Source: Symbiodinium natans (Eukaryota > Sar > Dinophyceae > Suessiales > Symbiodiniaceae). From it: a stretch of DNA of 64,000 bases. The translations under genes were made by a program, and so were the position numbers. Of this stretch, positions 32,232 to 42,274 are shown in pieces. The DNA is taken from NCBI GenBank assembly GCA_905221605.1, contig CAJNDS010002512.1, positions 60,001-124,000 of the forward strand, in the 5' to 3' direction. Position 1 is the stretch's first letter, and each line of letters starts with the position of its first letter. The notes under the pieces were generated by a model. It was not told the DNA's origin. It saw only the letters and a program-made list of their open reading frames with translations, and ran no database searches.

Positions 32232-32288
32232 CTAACCCTAAGACCGCTTGCATAAACCCGAAACCCTAAACCCTAAACCCGAAACCTA
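32232..32288. repeat. Degenerate telomere-like array (CCCTAAA)n
   Basis: A handful of CCCTAAA/CCCGAAA units. A TTTAGGG array of opposite orientation follows at 32601. Confidence 0.75.
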
Positions 32289-32394
32289 GATTGTCCACCG
32301 ACCAGGCATCGCTGCCACTGACCAACGGCTGTAGAGTCGCCCGGGACCGCGCCTGGATCCAGCCACTGTCGTTTGTTGCCTGTTCGCTTGCTTG

Positions 32395-32600
32395 TTTTGT
32401 TTTGTTGTTTGGTTGTTTGGTTGTTTGGTTGTTTGGTTGTTTGGTTGTTTGGCTGTTTGGTTGTTTGGTTGTTTGGTTGTTCGGTTGTTCGGTTGTTTGC
32501 TTAATTGGTTGTTTGGTTGTTTGTTTGTTTGTTTGGTTGTTTGGTTGTTTGGTTGTTTGGTTGTTTGTTGTTTGGTTGTTTGGCTGTTTGGCTGTTTGGT
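32395..32600. repeat. (TTGTTTGG)n minisatellite
   Basis: About 25 octamers of GGTTGTTT with occasional GGCTGTTT and GTTCGGTT variants. All three plus frames are open through it and translate to a V/W/L/F/G/C polymer, which I take as an artefact. Confidence 0.92.
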
Positions 32601-32652
32601 GGGTTTAGGGTTTAGGGTTTAGGGCTTAGGGTTTAGGGTTTAGGGTTTAGGG
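32601..32652. repeat. Interstitial telomere-like array (TTTAGGG)n
   Basis: Seven units, one being CTTAGGG, directly abutting the octamer satellite. Confidence 0.9.
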
Positions 32653-32772
32653 CAGCACAGGCTTCTTGTGTGGTAGAGGCAATCCTGAGCTTGAGCAGCT
32701 TGAGCAGGATGCGCCGACGTCTCCCTTGGACGGCAAGTGCGAGGCTCCATGCCTGCTGGCGCTCAGTGCGCA

Positions 32773-32803
32773 CGTATATATATATATGTATATATATATA
32801 ATA
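32773..32803. repeat. TA microsatellite
   Basis: TATATATATATATG followed by TATATATATATAATA. Confidence 0.8.
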
Positions 32804-34071
32804 TCTATGCACCTGAATTTCTACTGTCCTCCAAGAGAAAACATCACAGCAGACCTGAAACCGAATAGCTGCGGAAGACCTAGTACCCAAAATCGTGCAG
32901 CTAAGTATCACCAGCTGGGTGTCACCATCCGTTCCTGCTAAACACCCTCACAATCGCACCTGAAATACCAAGTGGTGCAGCCAGGCATCATTCTTCGTGC
33001 CCTTCTCAAACTCCCTGCAAAGATGTACAGTTAAGTAGCACTGCCCGGTCCCCTCAAACGACTCTCCAGGCACCTTTCCGATTGCTGTGCAAAGAACATC
33101 TTTCCAACACAGAAAGGACAGTACTTACGCTGGGTCTTTGCGCACAAACAACGTTGAACTCCAATACTAACATACGAAGCTTCAACATGTGGATGGATGC
33201 AAGACTCAAGATTCAAGGTTCCGGGGTGTCTTGAATGTTGAATCTTGGGTCAGCCATGGAATGTTGCATCTCAGTATTGGAATGTCAATTATTTTGGCTG
33301 AATCCGATATGCAAGATTGAATCTTGGATCCGCCCCGGCATTGCCGTGAGACCTTAGACCTCAGGCGCCAAGTCCTGGACTTGAAAGGATCCTCCCCCAG
33401 GCCCCCCAAACCCCATCAAAAAGCACCAAAACGATGGCCCCGGGAAAGGGGGGGTTGGGGGTGGGCTAGAAAGGGTCAGCCGTCTGGCGTCTCCGCCACC
33501 GATCCTCCACTCCCCCCCCATTGTGCCTGACAAGCCTAAGCCCTACCCCCTAAAACCCGTTTAGGGTTTTGAGGCTTAGTCTGGGCTAGGGTTTTCAGGG
33601 TTTGTTTGGGGCGGAGGGCTTGATGGCTTGGGGCCACTCCCTGAGCTTGTCACCCCAAGCTAGTCACAGCCAGTCAGGTTAGGGGTAAAGGGTTTGCGCG
33701 GAACTGAACAGGGTTTGCCCTCCCCTTGTGGGTTCGCGGTTGGTTTCGAGTTCAGGTTTGGGACTTTGGCCTTAGGGGGGTTTGAGGGGGCCCCGCTCGG
33801 CCCTGTGGTTCGTGATGGGTTAAGGGAAGGGTCAGGGTTTAGGCTGGGGGTGGCAGGGTGTGGATAACATATGGCATCTAAGATTAGTTGGAACCGATAG
33901 ACTCATGCAGAACCGACTGTGAATACCCCCCTTTGAATCCAGGACGTCTAGCTTCAACAGTGCTTGCTAGCCCCACCGCTGCGGCTTCTTACGTAAACGG
34001 GAGGGATTCTGTCATGCTGAGAAGCGAAGAAATTCTTTCAGTTCGCATGAGGAAGTTGACAGCCTCAAGGA
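32804..34071. other. Gene-poor, partly telomere-derived stretch
   Basis: No gene is recognised. 33195-33330 has repeated ATTGAATCTTGG/CAAGATTCAAGG words in both orientations, possibly a decayed inverted-repeat element. 33540-33870 is G-rich with scattered TTTAGGG-like words. Confidence 0.4.
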
Positions 34072-34130
34072 ACCGTTATACTAACACCCGATTATAATCC
34101 ATATTAAGGACTGTTAGTCATCCCAACCCC
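34072..34130. mobile_element. Fragment related to the 37.9 kb TIR element
   Basis: TTATACTAACA near the left and ATTAAGGACTGTTAGT near the right form an inverted pair. They match the sub-terminal TACTAACAGTCC and its inverse in the elements at 37878 and 56490. The outer TTGGGATGTTCCCCC ends are absent. It abuts the telomere-like array at 34133. Confidence 0.5.
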
Positions 34131-34132
34131 AG

Positions 34133-34273
34133 ACCCTAAACCATCAACCCTAAACCCTAAACCCCAAACCTAAACCCTACACCCTAAACCCTAAACCCTA
34201 AACCCTAAACCCTAAACCCTAAATCCTAAACCCTAAACCTGAACCCTTAATCCTAAACCCTAAACCCTAAACC
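34133..34273. repeat. Interstitial telomere-like array (CCCTAAA)n
   Basis: About twenty units with single-base variants (CCCTACA, CCCTGAA, TCCTAAA). Confidence 0.92.
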
Positions 34274-34383
34274 TTGTGCAGGCCAAAGTCGCTTCGCAAG
34301 CTGTCATGCTCGCCTTTGCCTGGCGTGCTCGAGGCAGGGTGGCGATTGGCGATGCCCAAGCCAGATGAGGGGTTTCCCGAAAC

Positions 34384-34513
34384 TAGGGTTTAGGGTTTAG
34401 GGTTTAGGGTTTAGGGTTTAGGGTTTAGGGTTTAGGGTTTAGGGTTTAGGGTTTAGGGTTTAGGGTTTAGGGTTTAGGGTTTAGGGTTTAGGGTTTAGGG
34501 TTTAGGGTTTAGA
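34384..34513. repeat. Interstitial telomere-like array (TTTAGGG)n
   Basis: Eighteen essentially perfect units, opposite in strand to the array ending 110 bp upstream. It is the most regular array in the window apart from the core of 56781-57070. Confidence 0.95.
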
Positions 34514-34519
34514 GGTTGC

Positions 34520-34811
34520 TGTACCCATTCGAAGTCAGAGAACTGGAGGCATTGCTTGCGCCATGCTCAAGACAGCCATGCCAGGAGCCCTTAGCCGTCG
34601 CAGCTACGAACCCTTTGGAGGTTCCCTGGCGCAAAGAGCATTTTTTGTTTTTTTACCGTGGAAGATTGGAGAGCCCTAAGAGTGCCAAGGGGTACAAGGA
34701 GGTGGTGATGGGGTAGGGGGATGTAATGGCTTAATGGGGTGAGGCCACCTCTTGTTGCAGGTATCTATGCGCGCGAGCGTGGAGCTTACAGCAGTTCTTT
34801 GTGAGCTCACG
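34520..34811 (+). CDS. Possible glycosyltransferase-like exon pair
   Basis: The first open segment reads YPFEVRELEALLAP and then PWRKEHFLFFYRGRLESP and KSAKGYKEVVMG, up to a stop near 34716. FLFFYRGRLESP resembles the LLFFRGR-type strand of exostosin-family (GT47) glycosyltransferases. After an acceptor GTTGCAG at 34755-34761 a second segment reads GIYARERGAYSS. The family call rests on one motif and is tentative. Confidence 0.25.
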
Positions 34812-36205
34812 GCTGTTTAGGAACAAATCGGGAGCGAATGAACGGAAGCTTCAAGAGCTTTTCACCTTGTCAGCTGCGCTCTCTTTGCCTGCCAGGTACA
34901 CTTTGCGACGGTACAATCCTCGACCTGAGCAGTCTGGCCCCCGGTGTCCGAAATGAGCCTCAATCCCACTTGAACCAGTGCAAGCACCAGCTCAAGCATG
35001 ACCTGTGGCCACCTCCATGAACCCGACATACCATCATAGTTCGGAGGTCGTCAAGCATCGGTGTATGTCATTGGCATTCGTGTTGCTTTTTGTACTGGAC
35101 CGTCCTACAGCTTGCCACCCGCCAATCCAGAATGTCTTAGATGGGACAGGGCTTCGCAATTCCAAGGAGCTGGCTCTCCTTCCCACTTCTGGCCCTGGCT
35201 TTGTCAGCAGCATGGCAGGTCTGGCAGTTGCGCCTGTTGTGGGGTGCTAACGGGTTTCATGCCGTACGCACGCCCAGTCAGTATCTTGGTTCCAGAAGGC
35301 TCCAAGTGCTGTCTGCACGGCTCCCGCCTTGAGGGTCTTAGAGAAGCAATAACCATGTTCAAGCCGCTCAAGCCTGCGGGGTGTGGCGGAAGCCAACAGC
35401 TTTCGGCTTTAGGCTTCAGGGTACAAGGGTTCAAGGTTCAGGGTTTGGGTTCGTGACAGCAGGGCTTGGGCTTCAGGGAGTTTCCGTTATGGGTTTCGCT
35501 GGTTTCCGTAACGCCGCTACGCCCGCGTCTGGTTTCCATCTCATCGGGGATGGTTTTCCGTACATTTCCTTGGTTTCTTCTTGCTGTTTCTGCTTAACAA
35601 GTTCATGCCGCCAAGAATCTTCGACGTCTCTGTTTGAGATGGCGCTTGTACTTGTAGCCTGTGGTGAATGTACTACCATTTACAACCTGAATCCCTCCCC
35701 CATGCTGACTCATGCTGTCAAAGGCCAGCGCCGGCCGAGATTGTGTCATGTCCGAGCAAGTAAAATCAGACACAATGGGCGGCTTATTGCCAATGATTGC
35801 CCGCCCGAATCTAGAACGACGAAGATCAGGAAATCAGTGTATCATAGATGCGGAATGCTGGGTTTGAGACGGCGTTTCATGCTGAATGATTTGCCTTAAG
35901 CGACATGCTTCGGTTTGTTGGATCTACCTGCATCCGCCATCTGACGTCAGGTGTTCCACAACTGGACCCAGTCCCTGATTTCATTGCAACTTGGCAAACA
36001 ACTGTCAGATTGAGTGCCACGTCTCTGCTGGCGACTGGACATCGCTGTCTTGCCGAGGAGTATACTGTCATTTCTGGTGCAATGCTATGTGCCCGAGTGG
36101 GAGGAGACGGTCCTGCTGGTGTGTTTAGCATCGCTGCAGCTTCCAATATCAACAGCAATGTAAGGAAATGTACAAGTCAAGTCTGGTTGTAACTGGCCTT
36201 CGCAG
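34812..36205. other. Gene-poor stretch with exon candidates
   Basis: Plus frames at about 35205-35330 (WQVWQLRLLWGANGFHAV after CATGGCAG) and 35905-36192 (VPDFIATWQTTVRLSATSL) read like protein but match nothing known. 35400-35475 has degenerate GGTTTAGGG-like words. Confidence 0.3.
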
Positions 36206-36348
36206 GAGCTCATGTATGCACTGGTCAGCAGTCGGCTGCCCAACACCCCACAGTTTGCAGAAGATCGAGCAACCCGCCAACGTCAAGCACCGAAAGCTCC
36301 CTACTGGTCTGAAATGATCGAAAGCCCGATGCAACCCCCACAATTCCG
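36206..36348 (+). CDS. Clean internal exon, unknown protein
   Basis: After an acceptor CTTCGCAG the frame opens ELMYALVSSRLPNTPQFAED and continues through RATRQRQAPKAPYWSEMIES to FR, just before a consensus donor GTAACG at 36349. Strong signals at both ends and unbroken sense support a real exon of 47-48 codons. The family is not recognised. It is on the same strand as, and 1 kb upstream of, the kinase exons, so it may be an N-terminal exon of that gene. Confidence 0.45.
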
Positions 36349-37313
36349 GTAACGTTTTGACTGCCACCCAGTGCCCGAATTCATTGTCATCGGAACATGG
36401 CCTGGGACTGGGAGGACTTCGGCATCCTCACGGAAAACACCCTGCGGGCGCGTGCGTCAAGTCATCGCTTGGTACAGTTCCCGGAACGTCTCAGAGTCTC
36501 AGTGTCTCGGCATCGTGTCGCTCTGCGCATTCTATACGCATTGGGGCAAGACTGCGAGGAGGGCTTAAACCAATTCATGAAGTTGCATGCGCTCATGCTG
36601 TTCAATGCGGCGCGGCCTTTTCTCAGGACCCATTGTTTTAGGAATCGGCGCCGAGTAGGTACTGGTGCCTGACGCCCCTGAAGTAGCCCTAGAACTTCCC
36701 AGAACGTCACGTCGCACCATCTTTTCAGTTCAGCCCATCGTCAGCCTTGTGGACAAGCCAACTTGGAATCGGTTGCTCCTGAGAGCTCCTCTGGGGCGGC
36801 CGGATGGCGTTTGCAGCTCCACCCTCCCGGGCAGCCAGGCGACAGTGGTGTGCTGTCAGTGCTGTCTGCGGTGCCCCGACGTGCTCCGTGTAGCTGAAGA
36901 AAGTCATTAGTGGAAGAAGCAGAAGCAGAAGAAGCAGCACGCCAGAGCCAGAACAAGTGCGGAACAACTGCATCAAGCGCAAGACTAAGCAAAACACAGC
37001 AGCTACACATCTAAAGGTCTCGATCCCTGGAGTGAGGTCCCCAGGTAGCCCTCCCAACCTGGAAACGAAACCCTTCAAATCGCATGAAAATTTCGGCACC
37101 TCGCAGCACGCCCCACATCAGGCTCGAGCGGACGAAATCCCTGGAGACGCGGCTGAGACACCTGAGCCAGCTGCAGGTCACTTCATTGACATATTCTCCA
37201 CAAGATTGCACAGGATGGTACAAGTTGCACAAGTACATGCCTACAACTAGCACACGCCTGGTCGGTGGTGCTGCGTTGCGCCAGGCGCACGTCTCTGTGG
37301 AGGCTCCGCTTAG
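36349..37313 (+). other. Stretch between the 36.2 kb exon and the kinase core
   Basis: Three overlapping plus frames at 36357-36672 cannot be ranked. A frame at 37130-37192 (DEIPGDAAETPEPAAGHFID) is a possible kinase N-terminal exon. No other feature was seen. Confidence 0.3.
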
Positions 37314-39100
37314 TCAGGACGGGGCCCTCGGCGCGGTGCTGCTCTGCAAGGACTCCGACTCTGCCGATGCCAGTGCACACACACAAGCGCGCTGTGCGGA
37401 TGAAAGCCCTCTGAGCACTGCCTGAAGAGATCTCAAGAGGGTGGGCACAAGGTGCTGATGCATTCAGGATCGCACCGGCGACCACGTGGCTGTGAAAGTC
37501 ATTTCCCTGAAAAAGGTAGGGCCACGGAGCGTACCACGGCGTTTAGAACTGAGTTCGGTGGTTTCTTTCTGTGTCAGGCGCAAGCTGCTGGAATAGAGGA
37601 GAGCAGACTCTGGCGGGAGGTGCAGGCTCGAGAATGCACACTCCGTTGCAGCAGAAGCATCTAGGAACCTCAATGTTAGTTGTCTCGGTGAATCCTCTCT
37701 TGTGACTCTTGTGTTTCTCCAAGCTGCCGCTCCTTCCTGTGAGAAATCATGGCGAGTGTGTGTAGCCTCTCTCTCAGGTCATGAAAGAAGTGCAGCATCC
37801 AAACCTTCCTCGCCTCATCGATGCCCTGCCCCAAGCGATGCCACAGAGAACTGCAAACTGTCAGCCAGAGTGCCATCTTGGGATGTTCCCCCTTGTACTA
37901 ACAGTCCTTAATAGGGGTCATAATCGGGGGGACTATAATCCCTATTCAGGAGTGTTCGTAGAAGGGGGAACCTCCCAAGTGCCATCCCAAAAAATCAGTA
38001 AAAGTAGGTTCCGCGTGTTTTTGTAGGTGGTGGCCAACTGGGAGACGCTGCCGCAGCTGGACGCAACACCTCCGCATCTTTGTTTGATCATGGAGCGTGG
38101 GACTCAGAAAGAGTGTGCATCAGACGTAATCATCTTTCGAGCTGGGCAGGGCCTCGCACTGAGCTGGAGCTCGTAGTCGTAGGACGTCTAGAGAAGATGC
38201 TGAGTCGGTTTCGGAGCGATTTCGCCGGATGTGTTTGTGGATGTTTGTTGTTCTCAGGTTTGTGCAGAAATCCGAGCCGCTTTCAATGGCAGTGCGGCGA
38301 CAAGGGGCGATGCCTCACCGAGCAGCCGCTTGGCAAAATGGCACCCTCTGCGGAATGCTGACATCACTGTCCGCTAGGCGCAGATAGTGGCGCAGCTTGC
38401 GTCCGCGCTTTGCAAGTAATGAACTCAGCACGGCAATGCATCAATCTCGCTGAACATTCGTATCCTCTGATTGGGTGAGCACTGCTCAGGCTGCACCGAG
38501 CAAACATCATTCACAGAGATGCTGCACCCCTGGTGTCAGGGCATTTTGCAGACATTTTCCTTGTCATGTGAGTGGCTTTGTCTGAGCGGCACCTGGTGAG
38601 CATTCACAGAGTTGCAGAACTGAAGATTCTCTTGTGATCTGTGCTCATCATGCCTGCAGCATGGGTGACTGTCAACCCTGCAAAGGTGTGGTGCGAAAAT
38701 GTTCTTATCGGAGATCGTGAGAAAATTGTGCCCTGGCTAGATACGCAAGGTAAGGTTTCTCTCTTCTCTCGCAGGCTTTCACTGTAAACAGGCCGTGAGA
38801 AGACTTTTGAGTGTCCATGCTTCGACAGGTGCTGATCAACTTCGGGCGTGCCGAGTACCTGAGCGGCAGGCCATCATGTCGCAGAAGAGACCGGGGTGTT
38901 CAGCCATGCCCTGCAAGCTGCAAAAGCTTGTCTGTTCTCGCTAAATCGTACTTGCTGCTGTGCCAGCATACTCAGCATGCGACTCGTAGCTTCTGGGAAG
39001 GGGCCTTTTGGGCACGGCGAGGCCAGCAGCGAACTCGAAGCTGAACACCCCCTACATGTCGCCGGAGGCTGCTTCAGGCCATTTTCAAGACTGTGCGTCC
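37314..39100 (+). CDS. Split protein kinase, probable pseudokinase
   Basis: Phase-matched exons in order. 37314-37350: glycine loop QDGALGAVLLCK, donor GA. 37468-37515: DRTGDHVAVKVISLKK with the beta-3 Lys, donor GTAGGG. 37599-37625: ESRLWREVQ, donor GC. 37778-37822: VMKEVQHPNLPRLID, donor GC. 38027-38096: VVANWETLPQLD then hinge HLCLIMER. An unresolved exon near 38258. 38384-38415: IVAQLASALCK. 38490-38520: LHRANIIHRD, donor GC. 38686-38727: VWCENVLIGDREKI. 38829 on: VLINFGRAEYLSG. 39041-39100: LNTPYMSPEAASG. The order reproduces kinase subdomains I-VIII. Three departures stand out: the first Gly of the loop is replaced; the HRDxK lysine is Trp (HRDVWCEN); the metal-binding DFG Asp is Asn (NFG). 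Subdomains IX-XI were not found. It could be a signalling pseudokinase or a decaying gene. The intron at 37823-38026 carries a TIR element. Confidence 0.72.
37878..37978. mobile_element. 101-bp TIR element with 8-bp target duplication
   Basis: The left end TTGGGATGTTCCCCCTT and the right end, reverse-complemented as TTGGGAGGTTCCCCCTT, agree at 16 of 17 bases. The exact octamer GTGCCATC flanks both sides (37870-37877 and 37979-37986). There is no coding capacity. An 8-bp duplication is the hallmark of hAT-type transposition. The element sits wholly within a kinase intron, 48 bp before the exon at 38027. A sister copy is at 56490. Confidence 0.85.
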
Positions 39101-41897
39101 TGCCGTGTCAGGGAAATTTAATAACACTCAGCCCGCTCGATTCCTGAACATTCTGAACGAGACGCGAACGTATGGAGTGAAGAAGCCGCGCTGCCAAGAA
39201 GATATCGCCAACGGAATCCTGACAACATGATGCAACATGTGAGCGTACTGGCCCGATCGGTCTTTCCGGCCTGCTATGGGCGTCCTGGTACACGTGTTCC
39301 TTGACGCGGCTCCTTCAGAGGGTTGGCCCACAAGCCAGGGGTTTTGTCCAGGTATGCCGCAGCAAACAGGCGACGATGCTTGGGCCCTGCCCTGAGAGCT
39401 ACAAGGTTTCACACTTGGGGATCCTCTGTCATTCAACGATGCCTGACACCTCAAATCGTTTGATCCCTTGTTGTGAAGATGCTGCAGGGGCTTGGCCTCC
39501 TCCTTACGGAGATTGTCACAGGCCGCTGCCTCTAATGCCATGTAATGCCATGATTCGGAGATGAGAGCCATGAAGGGAAGGCGCCGTGGGATGGCGATTG
39601 CAGGGCATCTGCCGGTATTCACGCGATCATATCACCTCAAAGGGCATATGGTACAGGTGGCGGTAGATGGTCAAAGCCTTGATCATTGCAGGTCGCTTCG
39701 TTGTCGACCGCCTGGGCCGGTCTGACGTGCGAGGGTCCCAGAATGTCCCAGAGCAAAGCATGCGAAGCCCACCTGACTACGCAGTGCGCTTGCCCAAGCA
39801 AGCAGCTGCCCAACAAATGTCTCATGGTTGCTGATCACATTCCTTGCTGACATGCCCGGCGCTGTCAACTTCTAGCAATCTAGCAAACCTTGTACATACT
39901 TGTCCAGGCCCCTCCATGTCCAGCGGCCCACCCTGACAGCTGCAGTTCAAGAAACGGCTGCTTGTGCAGGGGCCCTGAGGAACATGACGTGTCAAATCTA
40001 CCCTTTGGCTTCCCTCATTTGTGGGTTTAGATCTTGAGGTGTTCCGCCCAACTGGCGTTCTGCACTCACACCTCAGAGCCCTCAGAGTGTGCTACTTCGA
40101 GTTCAGGCAGCGCCTGCGCTCGCCCAGCTCGCCTCGCAGGCTGCGATTGCATCAAATTGAAACGATGCCAAAGGCCCCAAAAGGAGTGTAAGGGCCTGAG
40201 TGTAAGTGGTACTTGGGATTCCGCTCTGGTGTTGTGGGGAAGGGAAAGGGAGGGGAACGTAAGTTGGTGAAGGGTGGGGGGCTTCATATTTCACTCGCTG
40301 GACTGGGCAGTTGTTGGACCTCAGCGCTTCCAGACGGCCTGCCATGGCGCCGACCTCAAAATTGCGCCCAGGAATTGTCGAGTACGAAGGCACGTTTTGG
40401 AGCAGCCAAGAAGCCTTAAGGGATGTCTTATTGGAACTTGCCCCAGGAGGCTGACAAGGAATCCTCCTTTCTAGGGTTTGGACATGTCTAGTGCCTACAT
40501 GCAGGGACCATTGGCCACTAATAGCTGACATTCAGATGGGGCACATGGCTGTGCTTTGCGCGGGCATCTTTGCAGAAGGTGAGGTGAGGAAACATCGGGG
40601 AATGTGGGGAAGTCATGGGTGGCGAAGACTTACACACTTGGATGGCTCAGGTGGAAGTCATCAGTCTTCTTCGGCCTTCAACGCACAACGATTCAGGATC
40701 CTGCATCCCCGAAAATTCGTGAGGTGTTCAATGCTACAGCTCTTTGAGAAGGACTTTTCAGACCTGTTTTTCTGTGCTGCGCTGCCCATTGCAGGACAGC
40801 CAACCTCTCATGCCGCAGAGCGGGCCGTCAGGCTCTCGGTGTGCTTTTCTTTGCCACTCATGGTCGGTTGAGGTTTAAAGGGTTTGGGGATCATGGTGGA
40901 TCGTCAGCTCAGGATCGGAAAGCCTTGAACAAGCTGAGGCCCTCGAGCAGCCGCGCCTTAAAGAGTAGGGGAGCAGCTGTTGCAAGGGAGGAGGCGTGCA
41001 TGTTCGAGCGACTGCCGCAGGGCCTCGCAAGCTCGCAACGAGAAGCCCGGCCCTCAGCCAAGAGTAGAAAGAGAGATGTGCGTGGAAACCATGGGCATCC
41101 GTCTAAAAAGTCCTACAAACACCGATCTCCAACACCCTAAAGCTTTAAACGCCCGTGAACGCAGGAGCCCCTTGGGCTTCCGGGGACGCTTGCAGAACAA
41201 TTCCTCGCCTGTGCGGCTGGCCAAGGTGGCGCCTTGAATTGAATTCAGTGGGGGGACGTGTGGGGGATATCAGAGGCCAGTTCTATAGTCACTCCGATGG
41301 GCCATCGTGTTGCCTCGTGTTGAGAGCTGTAGTCTCCCTAGAAATCTGTCCGTCTGCAGTTTAGACACAAACGGAAGTGACAACGCATTGTTCTTGTGAC
41401 GGGTTCCCTGGCCATACCGAGGCCAGCCCGATTTTGGCGCAAGCGTGAGGGCCTCAGAACGATTCGTGAAGAAGGTGTAGTGATGTGTAGGGTTGTAGAT
41501 TCGCTAGATTTGTGTTTTGTCGGGCCGTCGCCTCCCAGACACAGCCTGTCAACATGTGTCAACATGCCCGCCGTGCCCAGGGCAGTGCAGGCCAATGAGC
41601 GTCCTTCCCGGCACAGCTTCGGCGGAAAGTCTACACAATTCGAAAGTCAGAACCCCAGCCGTTTGCTAGCACAAGGGTCCTGCAAAAAGCGGTAGACCCC
41701 TCCTTTCCTCGAAGCCAAGGTCCCCCAGCGAACTTTCAGCCCGGCGAGACGGTCTTGTGCGCCCGAAAACTCCGAAATCCTGCGTGCCCTATGCTTGCCT
41801 TAAACTTCGCCCTAAACTCCAGCTGCAAGGTATTGTCCAAGATCACAAGCTGGCGTTCTGAAGGCCATTGTCTGTGGCAAGCTGGTCCGGGCCTGGA
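39101..41897 (+). other. Stretch downstream of the kinase core
   Basis: Should contain the kinase C-lobe exons if the gene is complete, but no WSLG or PF-type segment could be found. Frames at 39692-39842 (after TTGCAG) and 40660-40800 (FRILHPRKFVRCSMLQLFEK) read coding-like without a family match. The minus strand shows nothing convincing. Confidence 0.3.
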
Positions 41898-42033
41898 GTA
41901 TGACTGTATGACAGTATGACTCCGTGTGACTCAGTATGATGACCTAGTATAACTCAGTGTGATGACCCAGCATGACTCAGTGTGACTCAGTATGACCCAG
42001 TATGACCTAGTATGACTCAGTATGACTCAGCAT
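41898..42033. repeat. GACTCAGTAT decamer minisatellite
   Basis: About thirteen units of TATGACTCAG/TATGACCCAG with variants. It ends about 20 bp before the 3' splice-like site of the next exon candidate. Confidence 0.88.
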
Positions 42034-42053
42034 GACCAACCCACAGCTTCCAG

Positions 42054-42187
42054 TGAAGTGGAAAGCCCTGGACTGACAACTAAGGCCGACGGCAAGGGTT
42101 GGCGCATTCAGCTGGAGAGCGGCGAGTTTCAGGAAGTGGAGAAGGGGGAGGAGCTTCTGCAGAAGCTTCTGGCACGCTGCTCTTTAG
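42054..42187 (+). CDS. Exon candidate, unknown protein
   Basis: After an acceptor CTTCCAG the frame reads KADGKGWRIQLESGEF and QEVEKGEELLQKLLAR up to a GTGGGA donor at 42188. The acidic helical tail and clean edges look genuine. A second short segment at 42231-42274 (DWRLCLSDLPVAPL) sits between AG and GTACTC, but the intervening 43 bases would be a very short intron. The family is not recognised. Confidence 0.35.
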
Positions 42188-42274
42188 GTGGGAGGGCTTG
42201 GCCTCTGTGAAGAAATCATTGCAACGGCAGGACTGGCGACTGTGCCTCTCCGATCTTCCCGTGGCGCCGCTAGG

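Noticed and set aside
32291-32622. Val-Trp-Leu-Phe-Gly-Cys repeat protein
   Set aside because: Translation of the TTGTTTGG octamer; every plus frame is open.
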